DNA from: Snowella sp031396835
Lineage (GTDB): Bacteria > Cyanobacteriota > Cyanobacteriia > Cyanobacteriales > Microcystaceae
Reading direction: 5' to 3'
Length of the DNA stretch: 49,138 bases
NCBI GenBank assembly: GCA_031396835.1
Contig: JANNLO010000205.1
Span: forward strand, 1 to 49,138
How positions within the stretch are numbered: the first letter of the stretch is position 1; each line of letters opens with the position of its first letter. Positions 33,863 to 43,280 of the stretch are shown here, in pieces. The notes below the pieces were generated by a model. That model saw only the letters and a program-made list of their open reading frames with translations, was not told the origin of the DNA and searched no databases. The position numbers were made by a program, and so were the translations under genes.

Positions 33863-34552
33863 GTGTTTACTGGAATTATTCAAGGGTTAGGACAGCTAAA
33901 CTCTCTTTCCTCAGACCAAATTTTAGTTCATTTACTCCCTGCAACTGCTCAAAAAATTTTGCCCGATCTAGAATTGGGAGATAGTATTGCTGTTGATGGC
34001 GTTTGTCTGACGGCGGAAGAAATTGTCTCAGAAGGTTTTGTTGCATCGGTCTCTCCTGAAACTCTGGGACGCAGCACCCTTGAAAAAGCAAGACAAACAA
34101 CAAGTTATGTCAATATTGAATCTTCCCTAAGAGCAGGCGGAAAAATTGGTGGACATTTCGTTTCAGGTCATGTTGATGGAATTGGTCGCTTGGTGAAATC
34201 GGTTGCGACTGAAAATGCTTGGGAATTAACTTTTGCCTCGCCTAGTGAATTAACCGAACAATGGCGACAATATCTTTCGCTTTATCTTGTTTCTAAAGGA
34301 AGTATTTCAGTTAATGGAATTAGCTTGACGATCGCCGATTGTGATGCCCAGGGAAGTTGGTTTAAAGTTGCAGTGATTCCTCTGACTTATGCAGAAACAA
34401 ATCTTAATTATTTAAAAATAGGAGATTGGGTCAACCTAGAAAGCGATATTTTGGGTAAATACGTGGAAAAATTGCTGGGTTATCATCACCAATCTTCGTC
34501 CTATCAAGAAAAAATCAGTTTAGAATTTCTCAGTGAACACGGTTATAGTTAG
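33863..34552 (+). CDS. ribE: Riboflavin synthase (alpha chain)
   Basis: The enzyme dismutates two 6,7-dimethyl-8-ribityllumazine molecules into riboflavin. The 229 residues show the two tandem lumazine-binding repeats: MFTGIIQGLGQLNSL with DSIAVDGVCLTAE in the first, and GGHFVSGHVDGIGRL with SISVNGISLTIAD in the second. The C-terminal 25 residues are a variable tail. The start is GTG at 33863, which gives the conserved MFTGII. It is convergent with the penicillin-binding protein gene. Confidence 0.95.
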   Translation: MFTGIIQGLGQLNSLSSDQILVHLLPATAQKILPDLELGDSIAVDGVCLTAEEIVSEGFVASVSPETLGRSTLEKARQTTSYVNIESSLRAGGKIGGHFVSGHVDGIGRLVKSVATENAWELTFASPSELTEQWRQYLSLYLVSKGSISVNGISLTIADCDAQGSWFKVAVIPLTYAETNLNYLKIGDWVNLESDILGKYVEKLLGYHHQSSSYQEKISLEFLSEHGYS

Positions 34553-34579
34553 TCGAACAAACAGACGGTTATTTCCGTA

Positions 34580-37189
34580 TTATTCCTCTTTTTTAGCAGA
34601 AGGAGGAGCAGGAAGGCTAGAATTACCGCTTGTTGAGTTTGAATTGTTTCGAGAAGTGGCTCGCCGAGAAGAAGATCTCCGAGAAGATGATTGAGATTGG
34701 TTGGTTTCGTCTGTAACTCTGCGTCTTCTGCGTCTGGAACGACGAGTTTCATTTGGCTGTTGGTTATTTTGAATATTTTGATTATTATCTAAACCATCCA
34801 AAGAACGACGACGGCGACGACGATAACGGCGTTTTGTGTCATCAGTGGGTGAATTATTGACAGTATTATTATTGCTGGAGGGAGTTGCGATCGCCAGATT
34901 AATAATGCGTCTTCCTCTCAAGGGTTCTGCTTTAAGGGTTGGTTTGCGTCCTTCAAGTTTTTTGGGAGCCGCAGGGAAATATTGGACGGGCATTCCTTTG
35001 ACGGCATCGGTCATGAATCTTTGCCAAATGATTGCGGCAGTGCTACTGGCTCCTTTTGTGGGAGTGTTATTGTCATTACCTAACCAAACTCCCGTTACTA
35101 ATTGGGGAATATAACCGATAAACCAGAGATCTCGCGCTTTATCTGAAGTTCCTGTTTTTCCTGCCACTTGGCGATCGCTTAATTGGGCTGCACCACCCGT
35201 TCCGTTGGTAATCACTCCTCGCATTAAGGAAGTCATAATCGCATTACTTTCAGGGTCAAGAGCGGGATTAGTTTTGATTTTCGCTTGATAAAGGACTTTT
35301 CCGTGACGATCCAAAACTCGTGTGATGGCATGGGGTTTAACATGAACGCCTTTATTGGGAAAAGTTGTGTAGGCTCCAACCATTTCTAGAGGAGTCATTT
35401 CCCAAGCTCCTAATGCCAAAGAATAGGTCGGCTCCAGTTTGGATTCAATCCCCATTTTGCGAGCGAGTTTAATCACAGGATTCCAACCAACATCCAGCAA
35501 TAAACGCACTGCTACCACATTCACTGAATTGGCGATCGCCTGACGCAGAGACATCGGTGCGCCTGTATATTTATCGCCATAGTTTTCGGGTGTGTAGCCA
35601 TTAACCGTAAAAGGTGCGTTGAGATAGGTTTTATCTGGAGAAATCCCTGCTGCGATCGCCGTAGCATAAAGAATTGGCTTAAAAGTTGAGCCTGGTTGAC
35701 GTTTAGCCTGGGTTACGTGATTAAACTGGTTTTTATTAAAATCTTTACCGCCCACCATTGTTTTAATTTCACCGCTTTTCGCATCAATCGTCACCAGAGC
35801 CGCTTCACTAAATCTTTGCCATTGTCCATAGTTGGCGATCGCTTTATTAACTACTTCATCGGCGTGTTTTTGCCAGCCCAAATTAAGAGTTGTTTCTACG
35901 GTTAATCCTCCCACTTTTAACTGTTTTTCGGGAACATATTGGGGTAATTGCTTAAGAACATAATCTGTAAAATAAGGAGCTTCTCGATTAAAGCGTTTCA
36001 GAGGACTGGATTTAATGACTAAGGGTTCTGCGATCGCCATTTTTGCCTGTTCTGATGTAATAAAACCTGAATCAGCCATTTTATTAAGCACGTCATTGCG
36101 TCGTTCCTTGGCCAATTCTTTATTTTCGATGGGTGAATATCGACTCGGTGCAGGCACAATTCCCGCCAAAGTTGCCGCTTGAGCAAGAGTCAATTGTTCA
36201 GGTGTTTGACTAAAATAAGCATGGGCTGCATCCGCCACACCATAAGCTCCCGAACCCAAATAAACCAAATTTAAATATTGCTGTAGGATTTGATTTTTAG
36301 TATATTTTTCTTCAATTTTTTGGGCTAAGCGCATTTCTCGAATTTTGCGTCCATAATTACGATCTTGATTGAGAAATACCAAACGAGCAAGTTGTTGCGT
36401 GATGGTGCTTCCTCCTTCAACGAGATCTCCTGCTTGAACATTAGAAAATATTGCTCGCAAAATGCCCTGGGGATCAACGCCGCGATGTTCATTAAAACGT
36501 CGGTCTTCACTGGCAATGAAAGCCTGTTTGATTAGAGGTGGAATTGCTTCAGCTTTTAGTTGATCATGGCTCACTGGCCCGATTTCTTGAAGAACTGCTC
36601 CATCACGGGATTTGATTTTGAGGGTTCCAGGTGGAGAATAAACCAGAACATCTTGAACAGATTCCTTGGTGTTTTTTTCTAAGACAGAAATTCCCCAAGC
36701 TAAGGCGATCGCGCTACTGCTGACCCCGATTCCCATACCAAAAAATAACCAAAAACGGGGATGTTGACTAAGCTGTTTTAGTTTAGATATTGCTGGAGAA
36801 AGCTTTTGTGGAATTTTTTGAGAAAGTTGAGAAATTTTGGGAAAGCGAGAATTTTCAGGTGATTTAAGAGATTTGCGGCGTTCTCTGCGTCTTCTGGCTT
36901 TTGTGGCGGTTGAACTTACTTTGAGTGGTAAAGATTCTTGGGGTTCAGGCTCAGTTAAATCGTTGATCTCAGGCGGTATGATTGTCGAAGTTGTTGCTTC
37001 TGCGATCGCGGATAATTGTTCTTGTTCTTCTTGAATAGAGCTTTCTACTAAAGAAACAGTTGATGAAACCAAAGGTTCAGCAGAAGAGGAATCAAGCTGT
37101 TTAGGCTCTTCTCGATCTAAGGCTTCAGCTACGGAGTGAAGAACTTGGCTGGCTTTTTTCTTCAGATTCTGGGTCAACTGTTTAAACAC
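34580..37189 (-). CDS. Class A penicillin-binding protein (PBP1A family) with arginine-rich tail
   Basis: A bifunctional peptidoglycan synthase of 869 residues. After a long cytoplasmic N-terminus (1-146, with an RRRRERRK patch) there is one membrane helix (147-169). The glycosyltransferase (GT51) domain has catalytic E228 in SEDRRFNEHRGVD and GGSTITQQLARL. The transpeptidase has S501-TFK504, SVN (555-557) and KTG (678-680). Residues 760-869 form a low-complexity Arg/Ser/Asn tail (for example RRYRRRRRRS) that should lie in the periplasm. The start is GTG at 37189. Convergent with ribE. Confidence 0.93.
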   Translation of the reverse strand: MFKQLTQNLKKKASQVLHSVAEALDREEPKQLDSSSAEPLVSSTVSLVESSIQEEQEQLSAIAEATTSTIIPPEINDLTEPEPQESLPLKVSSTATKARRRRERRKSLKSPENSRFPKISQLSQKIPQKLSPAISKLKQLSQHPRFWLFFGMGIGVSSSAIALAWGISVLEKNTKESVQDVLVYSPPGTLKIKSRDGAVLQEIGPVSHDQLKAEAIPPLIKQAFIASEDRRFNEHRGVDPQGILRAIFSNVQAGDLVEGGSTITQQLARLVFLNQDRNYGRKIREMRLAQKIEEKYTKNQILQQYLNLVYLGSGAYGVADAAHAYFSQTPEQLTLAQAATLAGIVPAPSRYSPIENKELAKERRNDVLNKMADSGFITSEQAKMAIAEPLVIKSSPLKRFNREAPYFTDYVLKQLPQYVPEKQLKVGGLTVETTLNLGWQKHADEVVNKAIANYGQWQRFSEAALVTIDAKSGEIKTMVGGKDFNKNQFNHVTQAKRQPGSTFKPILYATAIAAGISPDKTYLNAPFTVNGYTPENYGDKYTGAPMSLRQAIANSVNVVAVRLLLDVGWNPVIKLARKMGIESKLEPTYSLALGAWEMTPLEMVGAYTTFPNKGVHVKPHAITRVLDRHGKVLYQAKIKTNPALDPESNAIMTSLMRGVITNGTGGAAQLSDRQVAGKTGTSDKARDLWFIGYIPQLVTGVWLGNDNNTPTKGASSTAAIIWQRFMTDAVKGMPVQYFPAAPKKLEGRKPTLKAEPLRGRRIINLAIATPSSNNNTVNNSPTDDTKRRYRRRRRRSLDGLDNNQNIQNNQQPNETRRSRRRRRRVTDETNQSQSSSRRSSSRRATSRNNSNSTSGNSSLPAPPSAKKEE

Positions 37190-37332
37190 GTTTCTTATGG
37201 GTAAATTTTAGCTAAATATATAAAAATATTAATTTAAGATTGTGAGATTTCTATTATGTTACAAGTTAATCTTCGTTTTGCGATAATCTACAATCCAGTT
37301 TTTGATTTATACCTGAAAAAATGTTGGAACTT

Positions 37333-39753
37333 TCAAGTAATCTTAAATTCTGTTAAAACTCCATAAATTCCCCAAATTGCCATTGCTCGCAGATAATGAC
37401 TGGCTCGGAACGTTCCGACGGAAGTAATCGCCTCTGGAGTACGGAATTGTAAACCATTTTCATAGATTTGATTAACCACTTTTTCAGTCAAAAGAAAAGC
37501 CTCTTCTTTTAGTCCCATTTGTAACAAGAATGATGCTAAACCAAAATTAATTCCTGTCCACACTTCTAGGGGGTGAGTTGCGTCGGGGTTCTCAGGAGTT
37601 CCGTCGGATTTTAAACCATTGGCCGCCCCAAATTGTCCATCAGCAAATTTGAGGAAACAGGTGTCATAAACTTTTTTCAATGCCTTCTCGGTATATTCTG
37701 ATTCAACTACGTCAGGTAAACCCAATAAACGCGCATAAAACTGACCACAAAGTTGATCTGCCATCACCACATCAGAACCACTTTTACTATCCAGTTTATA
37801 AAATTCTCCATTCCATAAAGTATCGTGATAAATTGCGCGGGATTGAGCTAACCAATCGCGATAGATTTTAATAAAATTTTCAACCGATTCAGGATAATTT
37901 TCAGGAATTAATTCGGGTTGCAGAGTCGGGTGTTCTAATAATATTTGACCGATCGCGATCGCCGCTTCGAGAGCCGCAATCCACAGACCACCACAGTAGG
38001 CACTAATTCCCAACAATTGCCAATCATCAAAAGTTTGATCGGGCGCGCCTGAATTTTCGGGAATACCATCATTATCTAAATCAAATTCCTTGAGATAAGC
38101 TAAAGTCTCTGTAACCGCTTGCCAACATTCCCAAAGAAAAGCATAATCTTCGCCACCTGTTAATAGAAAATCTCGGTAAACCTGAAGGACAAAATCACTG
38201 CCCAAATCCTTCCAAAGATTGCAATCTTGATAACTGGTATAGTTCGTTTTTTCCCAGGGATGTTCATTGGGCGCACCTAAATCGTGGGGCGTTGCACCCT
38301 TAGCTTTGCGAATGGCAGAAGCGCGATTATAACCAATAATTCTAGGCGTACTATCATACCTCGGAATTGCTCTAGCAAAGGCTTCTAAAATTGCCTTATC
38401 TAAACGAGGCCAAAGCATCATTAACCCAAACGATCCGTAGAGCCTGACATCTAAACTTTCATACCATCGATAATCGATACATTCCGAAACTCCAAATTGT
38501 CCAATCGGATCATTTTCCGTAGCGGCTGTCCAGAGGGTTGCGCCTTGAGTTAATAAATATAATTCATTAAACAAAGCCATTTTGAAGCAGTTAGGAAGTT
38601 CAGGATTTTTAAGGATAGGATTTTGCCAATCTTGGATGTTTTCTTTCCAAGTATCGCTATGTTTTAAAGTTGTACGAATGATTGACCAAGCATTATGACC
38701 ATTGCGTCCAAAAAAGTCTGTATAACGTCGATAATAATTAATGCCTTCTGCAAACTCAGTAACAGGAAAATCCCAAGATAAAATGAAGGGAATACGACGA
38801 GTTTTTCCAGGTTTAACGGTGAAACGAATGGCCATTGCCGCGCCAATTTGTTCACCAGGATCGGCGGGAGTTTCATTCTGATAATCGGGCAGAGAACCAT
38901 TTCCTGCAAAATAATCCCAAATATCTGAACCATCCCCACTGGGATTCCATCGACTATGATGAAAGACTTCTAGGCTGGGATTGGTCACACTGGCAAAACA
39001 AATTTGTCCTTCCCCTTCTTGGATTTCATCCCGTAATTGAATGCGATTAAGCAAACAACCAACACGATAATTATCTTCGATCCATTGATTAAAATTACCC
39101 GTGCTGTCGCCCCAACGCGGTTGATATTCATAGACAGGGCTACCATCATCACGCACTTTCACCGTCGGCGATTTTATGGCATTGGTAAACCAACCTACCG
39201 TATTTTGCCAAGTTAGGAGAATACTGAGGGTAATGACTTTATCTGTGGGATTATGCACAGTCCAATCAAAAATAGCGACGGGATAGCTGGTTTCTTGATA
39301 ATTTCCTGCCCAAATCGGTGAAAACTGCTCACAAACGATATCGCTTTTAAATACCCCTTTATACTCATACCAACTGCGGGGATAAAGAGCGGAATAGGTT
39401 CCTTTTTCCTGGGGATACCAGTTCCAACGAGATAAACTGCCATCTGTGGGAGATTCTGTACTGAGGGCAAAAGCTTGGGCGGCTTCTCCTTCTGCGTGTT
39501 CATAAATACTGAATTGGCAAGCGGGTAAACTGCGAAAAACGTGTTCTCCTCCGTCCAAGTGCCATAAATTAAAATCTCCCTTCGGCGATCGCCCAATGCA
39601 ACCTGCTCCAAATCCGCCCAAGGGCATCCCATGCCAAGGCCCATCATCTAAATTACTGGCATAACGAACAGTGTAGGGTTGATCCCAACCTTTACCAATG
39701 GGACGTTTCCAAGCACAGTTAGGGATTTCGGAAGGCTGAATCAACAAGGACAT
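37333..39753 (-). CDS. GH116 family beta-glucosidase / glucosylceramidase-like protein
   Basis: The 806-residue protein is a GH116 (GBA2-like) glycosidase. The N-terminal beta domain starts with GPWHGMPLGGFGAGCIGRSP, where GIG/GFG marks the family. The C-terminal alpha barrel contains RWYESLDVRLYGSFGLMMLW with E432 as candidate nucleophile, and PDQTFDDWQLLGISAYCGGL with Asp 572-577 as candidate acid/base. GBA2 removes glucose from glucosylceramide, a lipid not standard in cyanobacteria, so the substrate here may be another glucoside or glucolipid. No signal peptide is seen, pointing to the cytoplasm. It is a single gene. Confidence 0.88.
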   Translation of the reverse strand: MSLLIQPSEIPNCAWKRPIGKGWDQPYTVRYASNLDDGPWHGMPLGGFGAGCIGRSPKGDFNLWHLDGGEHVFRSLPACQFSIYEHAEGEAAQAFALSTESPTDGSLSRWNWYPQEKGTYSALYPRSWYEYKGVFKSDIVCEQFSPIWAGNYQETSYPVAIFDWTVHNPTDKVITLSILLTWQNTVGWFTNAIKSPTVKVRDDGSPVYEYQPRWGDSTGNFNQWIEDNYRVGCLLNRIQLRDEIQEGEGQICFASVTNPSLEVFHHSRWNPSGDGSDIWDYFAGNGSLPDYQNETPADPGEQIGAAMAIRFTVKPGKTRRIPFILSWDFPVTEFAEGINYYRRYTDFFGRNGHNAWSIIRTTLKHSDTWKENIQDWQNPILKNPELPNCFKMALFNELYLLTQGATLWTAATENDPIGQFGVSECIDYRWYESLDVRLYGSFGLMMLWPRLDKAILEAFARAIPRYDSTPRIIGYNRASAIRKAKGATPHDLGAPNEHPWEKTNYTSYQDCNLWKDLGSDFVLQVYRDFLLTGGEDYAFLWECWQAVTETLAYLKEFDLDNDGIPENSGAPDQTFDDWQLLGISAYCGGLWIAALEAAIAIGQILLEHPTLQPELIPENYPESVENFIKIYRDWLAQSRAIYHDTLWNGEFYKLDSKSGSDVVMADQLCGQFYARLLGLPDVVESEYTEKALKKVYDTCFLKFADGQFGAANGLKSDGTPENPDATHPLEVWTGINFGLASFLLQMGLKEEAFLLTEKVVNQIYENGLQFRTPEAITSVGTFRASHYLRAMAIWGIYGVLTEFKIT

Positions 39754-40044
39754 TATTGAGAAGAGGGTGAGAATGCCTATGAATTATAATAGATTTGAGG
39801 GCAATTCTGGAAATATCTCTTTATTTTTTATTTCTAATAATCGTAGTTAATAAACAAAAATTAAGATAAATTTTTAATAAAAGAAGATTGGCGATCGCCC
39901 GAAAGTTTTTCTTGAACTTAATTTTTTATTTAACCGCATTCAAGTAGAATAAAATCCAAAAACAAGCGATCGCGTCAGAAGTAAAATTTATCTTCCAATG
40001 CGATCGCTAAACAAATAGATTGCAATTATCAAGGTACTTACAAT

Positions 40045-40359
40045 CTATTCAGTAATTTCCTCAGTAATTTCTTCAATTACTTCTTCCGTTGAATCATCAT
40101 CAGTAACTTCTGGGAGAACTTCTTCGATAACAGGAGGTTTGGCTTTACTCGGTTTGGGCGGTCTTGCAAAAGCTGGATTTGCCGCTTGCTTGGGTTCATC
40201 GTCACGGAAACCTTTTTTCCCTTTACCCTTGTCTTTTCCACGAGCGGAACGATCTTTGCGATCATCTCTAGAAGGTTGAGAAGACGGTTGGGGAGATGAA
40301 CTATTGCTGGCATCTGGATTAGCTTGACGCTCAGACTTTTTGATGGGACGTTCTACCAT
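40045..40359 (-). CDS. Low-complexity charged protein
   Basis: The 104-residue protein is probably disordered: a Ser/Gln/Pro-rich start (ASNSSSPQPSSQPSR), a basic Lys/Arg/Gly centre (RKDRSARGKDKGKGKKG), a Pro-rich stretch (FARPPKPSKAKPP) and an acidic tail ending STEEVIEEITEEITE. The tail is encoded by direct repeats of GAAATTACT-like units (about 40049-40090). Similar short proteins occur in other cyanobacteria but no function is known to me. Confidence 0.55.
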   Translation of the reverse strand: MVERPIKKSERQANPDASNSSSPQPSSQPSRDDRKDRSARGKDKGKGKKGFRDDEPKQAANPAFARPPKPSKAKPPVIEEVLPEVTDDDSTEEVIEEITEEITE

Positions 40360-40695
40360 TATTGAATCCTAGTAACTATTTTCATCCTAGCTTATTTGAG
40401 GATATCCTTAACTACTTTTTTTAAATACTGAATGAGAATAAGCAGTAGTAATTCGCTACTAATTTGGGTCTGAAGCACTCAGATATTAACAACAATCTGA
40501 AATATAAACTAACACTCAATATTTATTAAATATATGCCATAAATTGAAAGTTTTATGACGATAAGTTAGTTCTAATCTAATCACAACTTGAATCACAATT
40601 TGGAAGTTGCAAAACTGAATTTTTTTAGCAGGGATTTTACATTAATTCTCCGATTTTTTTCTGTTTGGCTTTAGTTATAACTTTGAAAGCAATTT
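40360..40695. other. Intergenic region downstream of the CorC/HlyC gene
   Basis: This 336-bp AT-rich stretch holds no visible gene. It should carry the terminator of the CorC/HlyC-type gene and the promoter of the 104-residue protein, both on the minus strand. I could not assign either. Confidence 0.35.
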
Positions 40696-42105
40696 TTATC
40701 GGGAAGGAGAATAACGATTTAATATAATAGGATTTAGTTTTAATTCTGATTTTTGAGAAGTTGCTGCCGATTTTACTTCTAATTGACGATGAACACGAAT
40801 TTTTTCTAGGCGTGGCCCTTGGGCAGTAATAACGGTAAATGTTAAATTTTGATAGCTCAATGTTTCATTCGGAAGGGGAATCTTTTGCCATTGGTATAAC
40901 AAAAAGCCGCCTAACGTTTGATAATTTTCTAATAAAGGTAAATTTAATCCCAAAATATCGTTTAATTCCGCCAAATTCATTTGAGCTTCCACTAAAACAG
41001 TTTCATCATCTAGTCTTTGCAAAATAACACCATTTTCGTGATCTTCATTTTCGTCTGGTGCGGATTTTCCTAAAATTTCTTCAACTAAATCTTCTAAGGT
41101 AATTAAACCCGATGTTCTGCCATATTCATCCACAACCATTACCGTTTTCAAACACGATCGCTGCATCAGAGTCAACAAATCACTTAAAGGGGTTGCGTCT
41201 GGCACAAATCGAACAGGTTTAATCCAAGGCTTGATCAAGCTATAACTCGTTAATTCACATTTACTCAAGGGAACAGCTAAATCTTTAAAATCAATAATGC
41301 CGAGAATATCGTCTAAAGATTCGCCTGTAACGGGATAACGAAAATGTCTAGTAACCGCAACTTCTTGGAGGAGTTCGCCAAAAGTAGCATTCTCAGAAAT
41401 GACGGCTATTTGGTGGCGAGGAATCATAATTTCGGATGCAGATATATTTCCAAATTCAAGGATATTATTGAGAATAGTGCGCTCAGAGTTATCTAAACCA
41501 CTGGATTCAAGCTCTGTGGCAATAATAAGTTGCAATTCTTCGGGAGTTACTCGTTTATACCAACTAGTTCGGTCAATTTGAACGCCGCTTAGTTTTAATA
41601 ACGATTTAGTTGACTGGTCTAAAATCCAAATAAAAAACCGAAAAATATGCGCGATCGCTTGGATAATAGGGGCTAAATTTCGCGATAGTTCTTCTGCATG
41701 AACAAAAGCCAAGTATTTGGGAAATAATTCCCCTAAAACAATTTGGCAATAGACAACTAAACTAAAAGCGACGGGAATAGCGATCGCGTGAGTTAGAAAG
41801 GCTCTATCAGAAGAATTGATAGCGAATTGGACTAATAAATAATGGGTTAAATCAGCAACTATTTTTTCACTCAGCCAGCCCAAACCTAAAGTGACGAAGG
41901 AAATTCCTAATTGAGTGGTGGTTAATAATTGATCTAATTTCCCTTGCAGCAATTTCACACTCCGAGCAGGTCTATCTCCTTCTTCTACCAACTGATTAAT
42001 CCGCGATCGCCGTACTGTTACGATGGAAAATTCTGCCGTGACAAAAAACGCATTAATAGCAATTAAAAGAAAAATAAAACATAATCGCCAAACCAAGTCG
42101 TTCAT
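40696..42105 (-). CDS. CorC/HlyC-type membrane protein (CNNM domain, CBS pair)
   Basis: The 469-residue protein belongs to the hemolysin C / CorC family, linked to Mg and Co efflux. It has an N-terminal CNNM (DUF21) membrane domain of three to four helices (about 1-150), then two CBS domains (about 205-330, with IMIPRHQIAVISENATFGEL and VMVVDEYGRTSGLITLEDLV). A C-terminal CorC_HlyC domain (about 345-430, LGGFLLYQWQKIPL) follows. ATG at 42105 is chosen; an upstream in-frame TTG at 42114 has no better ribosome site. Confidence 0.88.
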   Translation of the reverse strand: MNDLVWRLCFIFLLIAINAFFVTAEFSIVTVRRSRINQLVEEGDRPARSVKLLQGKLDQLLTTTQLGISFVTLGLGWLSEKIVADLTHYLLVQFAINSSDRAFLTHAIAIPVAFSLVVYCQIVLGELFPKYLAFVHAEELSRNLAPIIQAIAHIFRFFIWILDQSTKSLLKLSGVQIDRTSWYKRVTPEELQLIIATELESSGLDNSERTILNNILEFGNISASEIMIPRHQIAVISENATFGELLQEVAVTRHFRYPVTGESLDDILGIIDFKDLAVPLSKCELTSYSLIKPWIKPVRFVPDATPLSDLLTLMQRSCLKTVMVVDEYGRTSGLITLEDLVEEILGKSAPDENEDHENGVILQRLDDETVLVEAQMNLAELNDILGLNLPLLENYQTLGGFLLYQWQKIPLPNETLSYQNLTFTVITAQGPRLEKIRVHRQLEVKSAATSQKSELKLNPIILNRYSPSR

Positions 42106-42308
42106 TATTGTCAACTAATAAATATTTCAGTCCTAGGAAACAATTCTGCCAGTGCATAGACAGACTGCTAGATTAAGTCAATTTGCATGATCTAGTTGTA
42201 TCCTGCGACTCATTATTCGCGGCCCCCCAGAAGCCCAAGGAAGAGAAAATAACTTGTGATTAAGGTTATCTCTGTTTCAAGATTTTGGACTCTTCTTTAA
42301 GAATGATT

Positions 42309-42344
42309 TTTTAAAATATCAAGTTCATGATCATTAAACTTGAT
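42309..42344 (-). terminator. Rho-independent terminator after ndhM
   Basis: On the minus strand ATCAAGTT (42344-42337) pairs perfectly with AACTTGAT (42325-42318) around an 11-base loop, followed by an A/T-rich run containing four T. Confidence 0.6.
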
Positions 42345-42380
42345 TGCTTCTTATTTTTCTCGTCTTAATCGGTTCTTAAG

Positions 42381-42743
42381 TTAAACTAAATGGTATTTAC
42401 CTTCCGTTTCAGGATTTTCGACTTTTGGTAAACCCATACTGTAATTCAAAACGCGACAATTGAGATTATAGCTAATTTCTCCTGCTTGTAAAAGTTTTTG
42501 GATAAAATGCTCTAAATCAGAACCAATTCGCCGCAAATTATACTCACTTAAATCATCTCCACTGTAGGATTCCACCAAGTCATCAAACTGACGATAAACT
42601 CTTTGTAAGGCATCTTCACTCCAATTAAATTCGTTATCTGGATCAATATCAAGCGTGAGAACCTTATCGCTAGGAACCAGTTCACTGCCATGAATTTCGG
42701 CCGTAAAGATATGAACGTGACGAGTTGTGGATTTAACAAGCAT
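42381..42743 (-). CDS. ndhM: NAD(P)H-quinone oxidoreductase subunit M
   Basis: NdhM is an oxygenic-photosynthesis-specific subunit of the NDH-1 complex, which drives cyclic electron flow and respiration in thylakoids. The 120 residues match along the whole length: MLVKSTTRHVHIFTAEIHGS, LTLDIDPDNEFNWSEDALQR, YNLRRIGSDLEHFIQKLLQA and the end NCRVLNYSMGLPKV. Length is normal. It stands alone between the CorC/HlyC-type gene and trnN. Confidence 0.95.
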   Translation of the reverse strand: MLVKSTTRHVHIFTAEIHGSELVPSDKVLTLDIDPDNEFNWSEDALQRVYRQFDDLVESYSGDDLSEYNLRRIGSDLEHFIQKLLQAGEISYNLNCRVLNYSMGLPKVENPETEGKYHLV

Positions 42744-42964
42744 GATGAGTGAAAGATTGGTTCAAGAGAATCATTCAAGATTATAACTATTTTCTTGAAC
42801 TTTTTAACATCATTTTGTTGTTCTTTAAAAAATAACTATTAACTAATTTAATTTTTATTGACCCAATTAACTTGATCCCCAACATTTTGCCGAAAAATAA
42901 AAGACACCACAATTCAGGCAAACAAAACTTAAGGTTAATCTCTTTTACCTTAAACTCATTCAAA

Positions 42965-43036
42965 CTCCCCGGGTAGGATTCGAACCTACGACCAATCGGT
43001 TAACAGCCGATCGCTCTACCACTGAGCTACCGAGGA
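42965..43036 (-). tRNA. trnN: tRNA-Asn (GTT)
   Basis: On the minus strand a 72-nt cloverleaf forms: acceptor TCCTCGG (43036-43030) with CCGGGGA (42972-42966), D stem GCTC/GAGC, anticodon stem ATCGG/CCGAT with loop CTGTTAA (anticodon GTT), and T arm GTAGG-TTCGAAT-CCTAC. Discriminator G is at 42965; CCA is not encoded. Confidence 0.97.
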
Positions 43037-43200
43037 TTGCTCATGACAGTTACTCATCATAACAATACATTGATCTTTTTTGCAAGCGTTTTATAAAACT
43101 TTTTTTAAATATCCAATTTTATTAATTGCATCCTGCGATCGCGCTCAGATTTTATCAAACTAAGTAGGAATATTATTTGCTGATCCTATCAGTTTCCATG

Positions 43201-43239
43201 AAAAAACTAGGTTTCGTTAACGTAACGCTTAAAACCTAG
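43201..43239 (-). terminator. Rho-independent terminator after ftsH
   Basis: On the minus strand CTAGGTTT (43239-43232) pairs perfectly with AAACCTAG (43214-43207), followed by six T (43206-43201). The loop has further GTTA/TAAC pairing. Confidence 0.85.
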
Positions 43240-43280
43240 CCATGATAATTAATATTCCAAGTTATTTTCTAGTTTAAAAT

